NCBI GenBank assembly: GCA_030077755.1
Contig: JAQJZZ010000008.1
Coordinates: 1,240,001-1,304,000 of the forward strand
Direction: 5' to 3'
Origin: Filosporella fistucella
Taxonomy: Eukaryota > Ascomycota > Leotiomycetes > Helotiales
Length of the DNA: 64,000 bases
A model generated the notes under the pieces. It was not told the DNA's origin, ran no database searches, and saw only the letters and a list, made by a program, of their open reading frames with translations. The position numbers and the translations under genes are program-made. Below, one piece after another: positions 47,365 through 59,005 of the stretch (the stretch's first letter is position 1; every line of letters begins with the position of its first letter).

Positions 47365-48205
47365 GTCTCGAGAGAATTGAGAAGTCAAGGCAAGGGTAAA
47401 GATATGGATGTCTTGTCAAGACTTGGTTGATAGCATTTCAGCGAGCAGGGCGTTTTGGGAGTCCATGAATGTTCACGGTCGTATGTCAAGACTTTGGCAC
47501 TTAGCATCTATTGTTAATGAATTCTAATGATGACACTCGTGTTTACATCCTTGAAGTGTCGAGCATAGAGATATGTCAAGTTTTCATTGGTTCCTGCAAC
47601 TCACATAAGTCTGCTAGCGTGTCGTGATTGATATTCCCTGTGAAAATTGTAATAGAGTCTTATTTAGATCATCTTGGATTTTGGACTTTGTAAGACCTAG
47701 CAAAGAAAGATGATTTCAATAGTGACCTTGGAAGAACAATTTCTTCCTAGACGTTGAAGCGTATTGGCTGAAACTGTAACGATGACGGTCAAAATTTTAA
47801 GGTTTTACCACAAGTTTGGAAACATGCCAATTTGGCGCCGATCCATAGGTTAGAAATGAGTACTGTACAAAAGACTCGGAAAATATTGCAAAGCCCTATG
47901 GTAATTAATCCCCACCTGTTCCTAGATCGTGGAGGAATACGTCGAAGATCCTGATGACGGAAGTCCCGAGGCCTGCATGGCATCTGACAAGTGTGGAGGC
48001 TGACACCAATGAACTCAAGTCGCATAAAGACTCTTCCGTTTGCAATTCTTTTGTTGCATGACATGAAAAAGTCGCCCTGCAGGGCCACCAGGGGTGTGGT
48101 GTTAAAAAGGAAGTGAGGTGGGAGGGGAATGTACGGCGAGACCTTCCGTCGAGGATCTGGACCTGGAGCAGTCGAGGTTGACCAGTCCAACCACATCTGT
48201 GGTAT

Positions 48206-48240
48206 TGTACGTACTTGTACGTACTTGTACTTGTACCTAC
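48206..48240. repeat. GTACTT/GTACGT simple repeat
   Basis: Alternating GTACGTACTT and GTACTT units over about 35 bp of non-coding DNA. Slippage-type repeat. Confidence 0.6.
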
Positions 48241-49025
48241 CAGACATTCTGAGGTGTGGCATCTCAGCATGAATCACTGCAGATCAATGAAGCAAGCAAG
48301 CAACCAGGTGAGCCAGGCAGCCAGCGCGAAAAGTCCTTTGTCGCACGTCGACAACCTGCCCGAGAATATTCTACCGGGCTCGAGTTGGCCGTCAGCCAGG
48401 TCCGGCCTCATCAGTGAAAGGATCGTGTAGTAAGTGGGGATATATTCATCTTGCTGCCCATATTCAACGACAAAGAGTTCGTATCTACTCCATAGATAAA
48501 CAACAGAGTTGAAGGGTTTGTTAAATATAAAGTCAGACAGAGCTTTGGGGTGGAAGGGCCGTGGGTACAGCTAGCACTTACCTCGTTAGTCACGCTCAGT
48601 ACCTAAGGTATCTGAGAACAAAATTCATCCCACTCCCACTCCCTCTCACACTTTCACACCCACTCTATCTCACTCCAAATCCCACGCCCAAGATGTACTC
48701 GATGCCCTGGAATTACAAACCCTTCATTCAATTCAAACACCCCAGCTTCTGTTGCATGCCCGGAAGTCCCCCGAAAACTCCAATTCTGCATCTCTCCGCT
48801 TAGTATCCCAAAACAGATCCAGAAGAGACGGAACGTCCTGTTCCAGCCATCCAACGCAATCCATCCCAGCTGCTTCCGGGTAACATCTCATGCATGCAGT
48901 TCTTTTTCCACGAATCCTTTCCTGGTCCACAGTATTAATCGGTGCCCAAGTGATGCGGAGGCTTGCTTGCGGTGTCGTAGATCACCAGATGAGAGCATCG
49001 TGGGACGGGCATTGCCCAAATTCAG

Positions 49026-49535
49026 ACGTCAATGCTCAGAGACTTCGGAGAAATTCCTACTCTAGGTGCTAGACTGCGTCGCCACAATAGATTCTTGGGA
49101 TTCCGATCTTGTGGGATAATCCCACGGATTCTATTTCGTGCTGTATCACTGAATGCTTCTGCTACCTTTATTTTCATCGGCAGAGTTATACGGACTTCGG
49201 CGAAAGAGTGTCCTGGCCCAACGCAGCCAATTCTATGCTCCGAGCAGCAATGCAGCTTTCAGCCGGTGCGTTTACACACATTTGTACAAGTTTATACCCA
49301 AGTTTCTTGCGTGATTCTACTTATTCTCAATCAATGCTGGGCGCCACCACTTTCTCCCCGAGCTTCTTAGCATAGCCGCACTCACCTCCAATGCCTCATA
49401 CCCTGTTTTTTGTATCAAACAGGAAATCATGGACATCGTGCCTCCGGTGTCGTCGTGCAACAAGAGAACAAGAGTATCAAGGATCTCTTGCTCCTCGGGT
49501 CTAAATACCTCAGAAAAGCCACTCCCCTGTTCCAT
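49026..49535 (-). other. Possible fragment of a coding region (unrecognised)
   Basis: An ATG at 49535 opens a frame (MEQGSGFSEVFRPEEQEILD, then LVLLLHDDTGGTMS and QKTGYEALE) that meets a perfect GTGAGT donor. About 150-160 bp further on, an open stretch reads HSFAEVRITLPMKIKVAEAF, then RIRGIIPQD, and stops near 49028. I cannot join them convincingly or name a family. A competing plus-strand frame (49032-49370) overlaps. It could be a small gene or a relic. Confidence 0.2.
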
Positions 49536-51435
49536 GGGAGGCTTAAACGCTCTCCTTCATGGCTGTAGGTCCGTGATATGGAAAGGACCTCTCCGTTTGA
49601 TCATTTTCTGGCGAATCTTGCCAGGGGTCTTTCATCGTCAAGACCTTGGGTCGTCTGAGATATTGCTGAGACGAAGATTACAATCACCGCATTTGGCACC
49701 GGGCTAGGATATTCTTCGTTCCGTACGACGTGCAACAATGGTCAGAATTATTTGGGTACTGGTACATCGGTGATGTTTGTATACTCCTTTGGTGTTGTCT
49801 TGTCGTCATTGATTATACCCCTGCGAGAGAGAAGAAGAGCAAGGGCGGAAAGAGGGGGAGCCGAAGGAGTAAACTGAACACGATATTGGAAGTATCTGTC
49901 ATGTTTCTCTAACACTGTACATTGGTCCATTCAAGATTCCCATAGAGTACTAATATTACTCTGAAGCCCTCCCTTTTTTGTCACTCATTATATAAGCGCT
50001 AGGGCTGGAGTAGAGGAGGAGAGGTAGGATGTAGAGAGGCTAGTCAATCGGTACGAGAACAGAGCGGTCAAACGTTCACTCAATGTAGATATACTTACCT
50101 CTTCCACCACACTAGAACAAGTCCTAGGACCAAATATATCAGACTATAACTAGCAGCAAACTTCGTCAGGGTGCGGGGGTAACTCACAAAATATATCAGC
50201 TCGAAAACGCCATCTTGCGATTTTCGTTGACGTTTCGGTTTCTAAGTGGACGCAAAGAATTACTAGTGGTGAAGGCAACTCGAGAGTGCACTTCTGTATG
50301 TATGTATTTTTACTTCTTCAGAACCTGATATAGACCTCGAGATTTATTAGTATTCGCTAGTATTATCAAGGGCGAATATTGGTCACAATCGAGAGTGAGG
50401 GTAGGTAAAGTAGCTCCTTATTTAATGAACGATTGTCGTCCTGATGAAGAGCCCCTCCATGAAAGCGTCCTGCAAATTGAAAACAGATGACAATGTTTAA
50501 AATTACCAAGGAAAGATAGAGGTCTCTCAATAGTTTACTCTCCTCGCATTTGCTATCTGTTGTATAGATATGATGTATGTTTTAGGTGTGAGACTTAGGC
50601 ACTAGATTAATGTTCGTCAAATTTAGTAGGGGTTTGCTGTGTCGCTCATGAATTCAAAAAGGAGAGAGTAGGTCCTCGAGCATTAGTTAGATGCTCAGGT
50701 AGCTTATCTTTGGCCCCTTTTTCGTTCAGTATGATAACCTTAAAGGTCCCTAGCGGATTTGACACCTCGTAGTGGCCGCCTCACTCAAACCTTTCACGAC
50801 ATTTCCCCAACGGATGGTCCTAGGAGCCGCAATAACAGAACAGAGTTACAGTACTAGAGTTCCGTCAAATCTCGAATGGCCACTCGTACCTGGTTTGTCG
50901 ACAAAAGAGTCCCCTTTGCGGCTGAGTAGCATTCACCAATAGATTCATGCAACAAACACGAGGACGTCCCGCAAAGGGCATCTGGTGGCGGTCTTGGCAC
51001 CTTTGGCACTCTCTGCCGTCCGTTCAGGGGCTCAACTTCGCTCAAGAAGCAGATTTCAACCACGGCATACGTAGGTAAGTTAGTGCTCCTTTAATACGTC
51101 TTTCTGATCCATTTTCTTCAATTATTCCCATTAAAAGCTTACGAATTGTACTTGCCAATGTCGTCTTTTTCGGCCAAAAGCTCCGAAAGTCGTTTGACTT
51201 GAAAAACTGCATGCGGGTGGGCTCAGACGCTTAGAGTGGGCATTTTACCTCTCATCTATAGATTTGGAAAATCCAGTATTCGAATAGTGGAAGAAGTCGG
51301 TCGACAAAATAGCTTTGCACGATATACAGTTCCGCCAGATTCGAGGCACACCATTACAGACCAGAGCAGAATCCTGCACCACCTCACAGTGTCATGAAAA
51401 TCGCATAAATTGGAACAGTCATAAGAGTGGAAAGT

Positions 51436-52896
51436 ATGGCGGAGGATGATGTGGAAATGGTAGAATATACGGAAACGGATGAGGCTATTGAGTCACAACC
51501 GTTTCTTGCTGGGGATGCATATACAGATGTTAAAGTTTCTCCAGCAAGCACATCCTTGGACACGCAGATTCTGGGAACAGTACTTCCTCCACGAGGTCAA
51601 TTTTCGAGATATTCTCGGTGGACTTGCTTTGGGGTCTATCGGCGCATATTCCTTGCCGTCTTCGTTTTCAACGCCTGGCATTGTCACAAGATCTTTACCA
51701 TGAAGAGGAGGTCCAAATACTCCCCGCTACTCGTCGACATATCGACTGCTGCTTCCGCAAATATGCTTGTTGCAATTCTTATGCGCCAGGACTATATCAT
51801 CAACCTTCTCTTCAAAATCTGCTGGCTTGTCCCATTCTGGGTACCTCTTCGAGTGCGACGATCGATGGCCAAGATTTACGAATATGGTGGTCTACATAGC
51901 TCCACAGCAGTGTGTTCTGTATTGTGGTTCACGATTCTTTCCGCAATTCTTACTTGGGAATTCGTCACAATTCGAATCGCGGATCCGTTCATTATGATGA
52001 TTTCATTTACACTCATCGGTATCCTTTGGGCCATGCTCATAACGGCATACCCTCGCTTTCGCGCTCAAAAACATAACACTTTCGAAAATATTCACCGATT
52101 CGGTGGTTGGGCTGTTTTGGGACTTTTCTGGCCCCAACTTTGGTTGTTCACTCGCGCTTTGGGACATCAAGCAGGCCCATCTTCACCAGGAGCTGTTCTT
52201 ACGAAGCTACCGGCATTTTGGCTTCTTATTGCTTCTTGTTTTCATGTTGCTCTACCTTGGATGCGTCTTCGTCGGTTGAGTATCCAGCCAGAAAGATTAG
52301 GAGTTGGAGTTCATGCTATTCGCCTACACCTCTCGGAGAATGTATCCAATTGTGTAGTATATCGGATTGCAGACACTCCACTCAAAGAGTGGCATTCATT
52401 TGCTTGCATCCCTGAGAAAGATGGCCTTGGTGGCTCACTAATTGTTTCCAACGCGGGTGACTGGACAAGAAGGGCTATCAATAACCCCAAGAGATTCTAC
52501 TATACCCGAGGGATACCCACAGTCGGTGTGTTGTGTATGGCGCAGCTGTTTCAAAAAGTGATAATAGTCACAACTGGTTCAGGCATCGGGCCATGTCTCG
52601 GAACTATGATGAAAATTCCAGCCACCAGATGCAGAGTTCTTTGGAGCGCACCTGAGCCGAGACATACATTCGGAGACGATATTTGCGACCGAGTTCTCGA
52701 GGTTGATCCAGAGGCAGTAGTGATCGACACGCACGCTGTTGGGCGCAAGGACTTGGTTGTCCTAGCGTACAAATTGTACCAAGAAGAAGGGGCAGAGGCA
52801 ATTTTTTGTGTGAGCAATAAGAACCTGACAAAACACTTTGTATATGAGATGGAAAGTCGAGGTGTTCCCGCATTCGGTCCTATATGGGACTCTTGA
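51436..52896 (+). CDS. TmpA-like transmembrane oxidoreductase (486 aa)
   Basis: Resembles Aspergillus TmpA, a plasma-membrane flavoprotein-like protein implicated in conidiation signalling, and the related membrane part of some adenylate-forming reductases. Single exon. I start at ATG 51436, as the upstream GTG is not a normal eukaryotic start. The N-terminal 60 residues are acidic and cytosolic. About six or seven membrane segments follow, including VDISTAASANMLVAILM, the family MRQDYIINLLF and VRRSMAKIYEYGGLHSS, FTILSAILTWEFVTI and FTLIGILWAMLITAY. The soluble C-terminal domain has a ferredoxin-reductase-like nucleotide loop (VTTGSGIGPCLG) and ends VYEMESRGVPAFGPIWDS. No adenylation domain is attached. 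The substrate is unknown. Confidence 0.82.
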   Translation: MAEDDVEMVEYTETDEAIESQPFLAGDAYTDVKVSPASTSLDTQILGTVLPPRGQFSRYSRWTCFGVYRRIFLAVFVFNAWHCHKIFTMKRRSKYSPLLVDISTAASANMLVAILMRQDYIINLLFKICWLVPFWVPLRVRRSMAKIYEYGGLHSSTAVCSVLWFTILSAILTWEFVTIRIADPFIMMISFTLIGILWAMLITAYPRFRAQKHNTFENIHRFGGWAVLGLFWPQLWLFTRALGHQAGPSSPGAVLTKLPAFWLLIASCFHVALPWMRLRRLSIQPERLGVGVHAIRLHLSENVSNCVVYRIADTPLKEWHSFACIPEKDGLGGSLIVSNAGDWTRRAINNPKRFYYTRGIPTVGVLCMAQLFQKVIIVTTGSGIGPCLGTMMKIPATRCRVLWSAPEPRHTFGDDICDRVLEVDPEAVVIDTHAVGRKDLVVLAYKLYQEEGAEAIFCVSNKNLTKHFVYEMESRGVPAFGPIWDS

Positions 52897-53484
52897 AGAC
52901 TGGGCTCTTAGATAATTACTGAAGTCAAAACGTCGCAAACAGTCTGATGGTGCTCTTACTCTGCGAGATATTCACCTGGGTTTAAGGGTTGGAGGCTGTT
53001 CAAAAAAGTCTTCTTCTTTCTAACCATAAAACCGGCAAAAGCCGCACCTATTTGGAGATTCTGTCACGAATTCCTTCGCCTGTCTCAAGCAACATTGCAC
53101 TTTCGGTCTTCGGTGCAGCGTATCAACAGACCCAATGAGGATGCAATGACATCCTTAATGTTCGTCAATGAGGAGTGACTCAGAGCAGTAATTAGAGAGG
53201 TGACGTTCGTCATTGTTCGTTCACCAGCTCGAAGGTTTATAGACCTGTCCGAGGGCGTGTATATGCTGGGATACATAGGATAGGTGATAATGAGTAATGT
53301 CTTCATGTTCAATATTAGAGTCTCCACTGAAGATTTTGCCGATAGAGAGTGATTCAGATATATTTTCTTCGTGGAGTGCAGGTTTTACCACTATCAAGGT
53401 AATACAAGTCAGTAAAATGGTATTTGACCTGTATCTGCTTCAGTTCCACAGATCTTTTGGTATTATACAGTAACCACAAGCGTT
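52897..53484. other. Convergent 3' region
   Basis: About 590 bp between the TmpA-like and GH125 stops. No gene recognised. Confidence 0.5.
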
Positions 53485-55715
53485 TTATTGCCAGCTTTCT
53501 TGCAGCCATCCAGGCGTCCTCGCCTCCTTTTCGTCCGATTCAGCAACCTTCATGATCAACTCTCCAAAAAGACCGTTGGCCCAGCCGAACCAAGCCCGTG
53601 ACCAGTCATGCTCACTCCAGGAGTTGACACTCTCATGAATGACTATAATATCAAAATCAGCAAAAGTAAACCTAACTCTTAGTGTATTTAACATACCTCC
53701 AGTTCCAGCAGTAGAATTGAGTACCATCCTGATCTGGTCTTTGATCTCCTCTTCCATCACCTTCTTTTCTTCGCCCTTCACATGCCCCGAAGAAAGAGTC
53801 GTAAATGCGGTCAATGCCCTAATAATGGCGGCCATTGGCCACGCTTTCCCAGGTCCAAGATGAGGGCCTCCGACTGCAGAAATCACGGGGCCTTTCATGA
53901 AGTATGGATTCGAATCACTCAAGACGAACTTCCGAGTGTTGGCATATATGTCTGCATAATTTCTGGGTTTCTCATCCTGTGGCGGAGGCGGCAGCTTGAA
54001 CGCTGACTGTGAGTAATTCCACAATGGCATTGCAAGTAAGGACGGCACATTTGCGTCGTCCATCATATTCATCCCTCCGTAGCCATCGATTTCGTACGCG
54101 AATATATCTCCGAAATCACGATGATGAACAACTGCATCCCGGTCAATGCCTCTCCTTACACCATAGGCATGAGTCCGCATGACTCCCGTCAAGTTTTTCG
54201 CTTCTTCGCCTTCCAGAAGCTCCATGATGAGGGACGATTCTTCCAAATACTTAGCCCACATCATGTTGGCGGGTACTAGCAGCTGATAAATACACGCATC
54301 ATCAGAGGGTCTGAACCCTGTGCGAACCATGCCATTTTCTTTGGTAGGATTTCCCAGGCCGTCATTGGTGAGAGTCTCAGAGCCTCTGCTCGTCCAACCT
54401 GTGAAGGTCCATGCTGAATTTTCTACCTTGCCTTCTTTCGAATAAGTACCTAATCTCATGGCTGCTGCTGCTTCAACCGCAGCCTTCACTGCTGGTATCC
54501 ACTCATACTTTTGGAAGAAAGCAAGATCTGAATCAATTAGCATCTCTACCTTTGGCATAAGCATGTTTTTGATTAACCTTTCGTGCGCTGATAATAGGCA
54601 GACGAAACCTGCAAAAATGAGGCCAGAGAATCCAGCTCCCATTTACAGTCGAAAACTTTGACTGGATCGTAAGGAGGATTGGGATGGTTATTTGAATATG
54701 CTCCATTTCGAGTGGGTGGTACACCAGACTCAGGTGGCGGTTGAAATGCGTGGCAGTAGGGTGAAATTTGAATGTATCGAGCATGTACATTGATCAACCC
54801 TCGCCATAGACTGGCAAGAGAATCTGGTTCCGATGATGCTTCGAGCAGTGGCAGGTATGAGTATATTTGAGAAGCGGAGTCCCGTAGCCACATAGCATCA
54901 ATCTGTTAATGAACAATTAGTAGTTGTGGCTTGCAAATCGAATTTGATTGCTAGACACATAACGTAAATAGATGAACGAGGCTATTGTCCTTCAGAAGTC
55001 GCGCTAAAGTTGTGTGCCTCCTTGTGATAGAGAAAAATATCTCAAGGATCATGGGTTAGATAATTCAAGGTGAATGTCTTACATCACCTGTTATAACATA
55101 AGTCAACTCCTGATCAGTGACAGTCTGATTTCCAGTGACTTCGTCGGTAATATTAGCATATCCCCTCCACTTGACCATGGTATCAAGCGTATTGGGATAT
55201 GTATTCTCAAAAAGCCTAAACAAGTCAGGATCCTTGATAACACCCTTCATTTTCTCTATGAGCTTCTCCATTGCAGGAAGGTTGAATGTCCGGCATTCTT
55301 TCGAAGGTCTGTTGTAAGGAAACTTGTGCCTCCCTTCGGAAAGAGGCTCCTGTCTCATTCGTTGAAGCTGCTCATAGTTCACACATTCTTTCGAGGGCGA
55401 TGGACTAGGAGGTGTTGCGATTGGCAATAAAACCGTTGATGCTGGTGATGTTTCAGGACTCGAAACGGTGGGAATGACCGCCGAAGGACGTGAAATTGGT
55501 GATTGCTGTACAGCGAAGGATGACAAGGCCTTCGAAGCTGCCGGGACTATAATAGGCTCTTCCAGGTGCTCTTTCACTGTAGATTCTTCTCTGGGAGAAG
55601 CATCTTTTGGCCACGTGATGCCATCGTCAGGGGTAAGCAAGAAGGAGATAATAACGAGGAGAAAGACAACGGCTGCGGCGGCGAATTTCAAACGCCGCTG
55701 CTGTAGACGTCCCAT
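53485..55715 (-). CDS. GH125 exo-alpha-1,6-mannosidase-like, type II membrane protein (648 aa, 4 exons)
   Basis: Glycoside hydrolase family 125 removes terminal alpha-1,6-linked mannose, probably trimming fungal mannans or N-glycans in the Golgi or at the cell surface. ATG at 55715; an upstream GTG is ignored. Exons 55083-55715, 54578-54902, 53697-54527 and 53485-53642 give exactly 649 codons. RRLKF at residues 7-11 and the hydrophobic [16 protein letters not shown] form a signal anchor, followed by a Ser/Pro-rich stem. The catalytic domain begins around residue 155; IDAMWLRDS follows the first intron. Later motifs are [36 protein letters not shown] and [20 protein letters not shown] with Glu600. 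The first intron is long (180 bp). Sequon-like NITD and NQTV support luminal exposure. Confidence 0.9.
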
Positions 55716-56426
55716 ACTGAAGGGCACTCAAAACATGCTCCTTCAGTTGTAAAGTAAAAAGTAACAAAAGAAACCGTTGCAAAAAGAGGAGAGGTGGTCG
55801 GTCGACGGTCAGTCCTGCCGCGTAAAATACCTACCGTACCACATGCGAAGGCGCTTTGTGCTTGGCGTCTGTCTTACGGCTATTTGTCTGATTTGGTATT
55901 CTTACCTAAAGAGAATTCTGTTCATCTTTCCATCTTTCGAGAGCAATGGAATCCGGACCGTCAAAGAGATCGCTTGATCTGTAATCCAGATACGGTTTGA
56001 CTTCAAGCAAGGAACCCAAGATATGGACGAAGATGTACTTCGAAGTAAGACCTTGGAATAGTGAGGAATGTGGTGGGGAACTAGCTGGGGTGAGTGGGCG
56101 TTATCTATTGTGCGCATACTGACCCATTCTTGCGTATTTATGAGAACTGTCTTCAGATATCCATTAAGCACCTTCGAACCCTGGGACAATCAAGGTTATT
56201 CCAACCTCATCCCAACACGGGGAAATTGAAATGGCAGAGTCCAAGACTCGAGACAGCATTCATTCATCTGCATGGCATCTGAAAAGCCTGCAGAAGTTGG
56301 AAGAGATCGCCATCCCACTTTAGAACTTGATTATTAGGCTTCAAGAAATCCTCCGACCTCATAGGTAAGTAGACTACAATTTTCTCTTCTCTCTACCATA
56401 CAAGGTCTAGGAATCACCGCCTCGAA
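55716..56426. promoter_or_regulatory. Divergent promoter region
   Basis: 711 bp between the start codons of the GH125 gene (-) and the racemase-superfamily gene (+). No specific site identified. Confidence 0.45.
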
Positions 56427-57176
56427 ATGGCAAAGCGAATTCGCTTTGGTATACTCACTCCATCTTCCAATATCGCATTGGAGCCTCTCACACAAGCCTT
56501 AATCAATGATGTCAATAAAGCTCTTCCAGATCACCATCTCACAGTCCACTTCTCTCGATTTCCAGTCACGACTATCTCACTCTCTCCATCCGGACTCGCA
56601 CAATTTGAACTCGCTCCTATCCTTGCAGCAGCACAACTCCTAGCTCATGCCGAAGTGGACATAATTGGCTGGTCTGGGACCTCCGCGGGATGGCTTGGCT
56701 TTGATAAAGATGAGAGTTTGTGCGAGGAGATTGAAAAAGCTACAGGTATTAAGGCTACAACTAGTGTGTTAGCCTTGAATAAGGCCTTGAAACTGTGGAA
56801 TGTGAAGACACTCGGTCTAGTTACACCGTACAGAGATGATGTACAGGAAGCAATTGTGAAGAATTACAAGGAAATTGGGATAGAGATTGGTGAGGGTATG
56901 GAGAAGCATTTGAGAGTGGAGAAAAACAATGACATTGCTTATATTGGAGAGGATGTTCTCGACAAGATGGTACAGGACGTGAATGCCGCAAAGGTTGGTG
57001 CAGTATCCACCTTCTGCACGAATCTTGTTGCTGCATACAGAGTTAAGTATTGGGAAGAACAACACGGAGTCCCTGTCTTTGACACTGTGACTACTGTTGT
57101 TTGGGACATGCTGAGATATTGTGGAGTGGATTTGGAGGCGGTCGAAGGATGGGGCATGATTTTTACCAGATCTTAA
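56427..57176 (+). CDS. Asp/Glu racemase-superfamily enzyme, arylmalonate decarboxylase/maleate isomerase-like (249 aa)
   Basis: Single exon, ATG at 56427. The fold family includes aspartate/glutamate and hydantoin racemases, maleate isomerase and bacterial arylmalonate decarboxylase. N-terminal FGILTPSSNIALEP is the substrate-carboxylate loop. The usual first catalytic Cys position is Gly84 in GWSGTSAGW, as in arylmalonate decarboxylase, whose oxyanion hole is a GTS motif. The second Cys is kept: Cys197 in AVSTFCTNLV. Tyr135 in VTPYRDDVQ matches the decarboxylase tyrosine. One missing cysteine argues against a two-base racemase and for a decarboxylase- or isomerase-like reaction; this is inference. 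Its stop is 40 bp from the stop of the DUF1989 gene. Cytosolic. Confidence 0.85.
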   Translation: MAKRIRFGILTPSSNIALEPLTQALINDVNKALPDHHLTVHFSRFPVTTISLSPSGLAQFELAPILAAAQLLAHAEVDIIGWSGTSAGWLGFDKDESLCEEIEKATGIKATTSVLALNKALKLWNVKTLGLVTPYRDDVQEAIVKNYKEIGIEIGEGMEKHLRVEKNNDIAYIGEDVLDKMVQDVNAAKVGAVSTFCTNLVAAYRVKYWEEQHGVPVFDTVTTVVWDMLRYCGVDLEAVEGWGMIFTRS

Positions 57177-57216
57177 GTTCAAATGTCCTCACCAAAGTCT
57201 AAATCTAGCAGCTTCT

Positions 57217-58460
57217 CTATTCACCAAATACAGGTATCTTCAATCCATGCATTCCTTTGTACGCCGGTGACTGGCTCTCCTTCCACTCTTTCAATACGTC
57301 ATCTCTCCCCTCGAGCTCAAAAACTTCCACGCCCAGAGGCCGACAAGTGTCAAGCATTCTCTGAGCTGAATCACCACCCCACCCAAACACCGACAGATCT
57401 CCACCAGGACAAGTCGACATAGCACATAGTAAATCCGTTTCTGCAAAGAATGTAAAATAATCTCCTGGTTTTGCTGGGCAGGGCTCCCTATTTGCAAAGT
57501 CAGCCATGATTCTCAAGTGTTCACAGAACTTACATGAAGTATTTCCCATCTTTGTTCAAGCCAGTGACTTGGAAGACGTTGATCACGTCGTGAATATCTG
57601 CCTCTGTGAGACCATAAGGCAAGACTGCTCTAACCAGATTGGAGTGGCATTGAAAGTCAAAGTCTGCTCCACTAAGAAGTTTGTTCACTGTATGGTTGTC
57701 AATCGATATTGCCCTTCTCCAGAAGACTTTAGAAGTATACCATATGGATCACACCTAACCAGGAAAATCAGCCTTCATTCTATTTCCCAGATGCAGTCCC
57801 GGGCCTACCTTGTTCCCAATAGATCATGGCATCTTCCGCCAACTTCATCCACACCATAATCTTGTAGACTGTCGCCAACAATGGTAACCAACGGTCTCAT
57901 GTACGGTAAATTGGACCACAATCGATCTCCAACAGAAACATGAGAGGCATGTAGTTGTTTGGTTCTAGAAGCCCAGAAGCGCTCTCGAGGATTGTGAAGG
58001 GAGAAGATATTTAGATCTCCTACTTGAGGGCCGTAAGGAGTAGATAATCTACATAATTGTCCTAGATTTGGATTCAGTATGGCATGTTCTTACTTGATGG
58101 CTCAATTGAAGCAACGAATGCTTAAATTAGCCTTCAGCGTCCTATAGTCTGTCAAATTCCTTTGACGTCAATTTTCCAAAACCCATACGCCGACCTGATA
58201 CTACAACCCCTTCTATCGAATTCTTCCTGCTATCTAGCCCTGCAACATCGAAGATGATGAACTACGTTTCTCAACTCACCTTTCTTCACAACCCACGCCT
58301 TCCCACTCCGAATTGGAATCTCAAATCTCTCAACCAAGTTCTTCCCTCCTTCCATCTCATCAATTTTGCCTAGACGAGCGTACAACTTCTTATCGCCATA
58401 TAGAGCAGCACTGTTTGACGGTGTCTCATCATATGATGGATGAGGCACCCGGGTCGTCAT
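57217..58460 (-). CDS. DUF1989 (urea carboxylase-associated family) protein, 290 aa, 5 exons
   Basis: DUF1989 proteins accompany urea or guanidine carboxylases in bacteria, where members act as carboxyguanidine deiminase subunits. Exons: 58280-58460, 57809-58061, 57741-57754 (14 nt), 57534-57687 and 57217-57487, exactly 291 codons. The first intron is long (218 bp), the rest 46-54 bp. Motifs: IRSGKAWVVKKGQLCRLSTP, GPQVGDLNIFSLHNPRERFW, RTKQLHASHVSVGDRLWSN, GGRCHDLLGTRCDPY, FDFQCHSNLVRAVLPYG, VFQVTGLNKDGKY and PGDYFTFFAETDLLCAMSTC. Conserved Cys and His suggest a metal site. No carboxylase gene is next to it here; neighbours are the racemase-superfamily enzyme and an amino-acid permease. A deiminase or amidohydrolase role is inference. 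Confidence 0.9.
57741..57754 (-). other. 14-nt exon of the DUF1989 gene
   Basis: Bounded by TTAG acceptor and GTATAC donor; supplies most of the codons for the CDPY segment. Without it the conserved TRCDPYVNKLL stretch cannot be built in frame. Confidence 0.75.
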
Positions 58461-59005
58461 TTTTGAAGATAGATTATGGTATAAATAGATTGACGTGAGA
58501 AAAAGGGTAGGAAACGATCTCCGGGAGGTTTTATCAATTAGGAAGATATTTTGGTACAGGCAACTCCGGGTGACTTCTAGCTGATTTTGATTTGAGGAAG
58601 GGACGATACCGATGGAAAAGTGGGATATGGACGCCATCACGTGGCTCAGCAAGAAGCGGAATCAGATATCGCGGCAAGTGGTAAGTAAGAAACACTCTGC
58701 TTCTTTTTTGTTGCAGGAAGAGAGTCAAGGCAAACGTCCTGCCCAAACGTCGTTGGTTGGTGTTCATAGAGATGCGTTGGTCACCGCCTAAATGGCTTCA
58801 ATGACGAACACTTCATTTCGCTGCCACCACATCTAGTTCTTTGCAATTCTCGCATTTATATATTGCTAGTAATGTTTAGGAGTGCATCGTATATTTACTT
58901 CACGCCGTATCGCAACGTAACAATGAGTATTTGTTGCCCTCGCCTTCACCCAACAAATCACCTTTCCTTTTGCTACTGCCCTCCGATTAGTTCGCTGCAA
59001 AAGCT
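58461..59005. other. Short intergenic region
   Basis: Promoter of the DUF1989 gene and 3' end of the permease gene, both minus strand. No gene recognised. Confidence 0.5.

Larger units (their letters stand above)
47365..51435. other. Long gene-poor region
   Basis: About 4 kb without a gene I can defend, between the conserved unknown gene and the TmpA-like gene. Contents noticed: a GTACTT/GTACGT simple repeat near 48206-48240, and minus-strand coding-like stretches at 49026-49535. No tRNA, transposon terminal repeats or protein domains seen. Confidence 0.4.
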
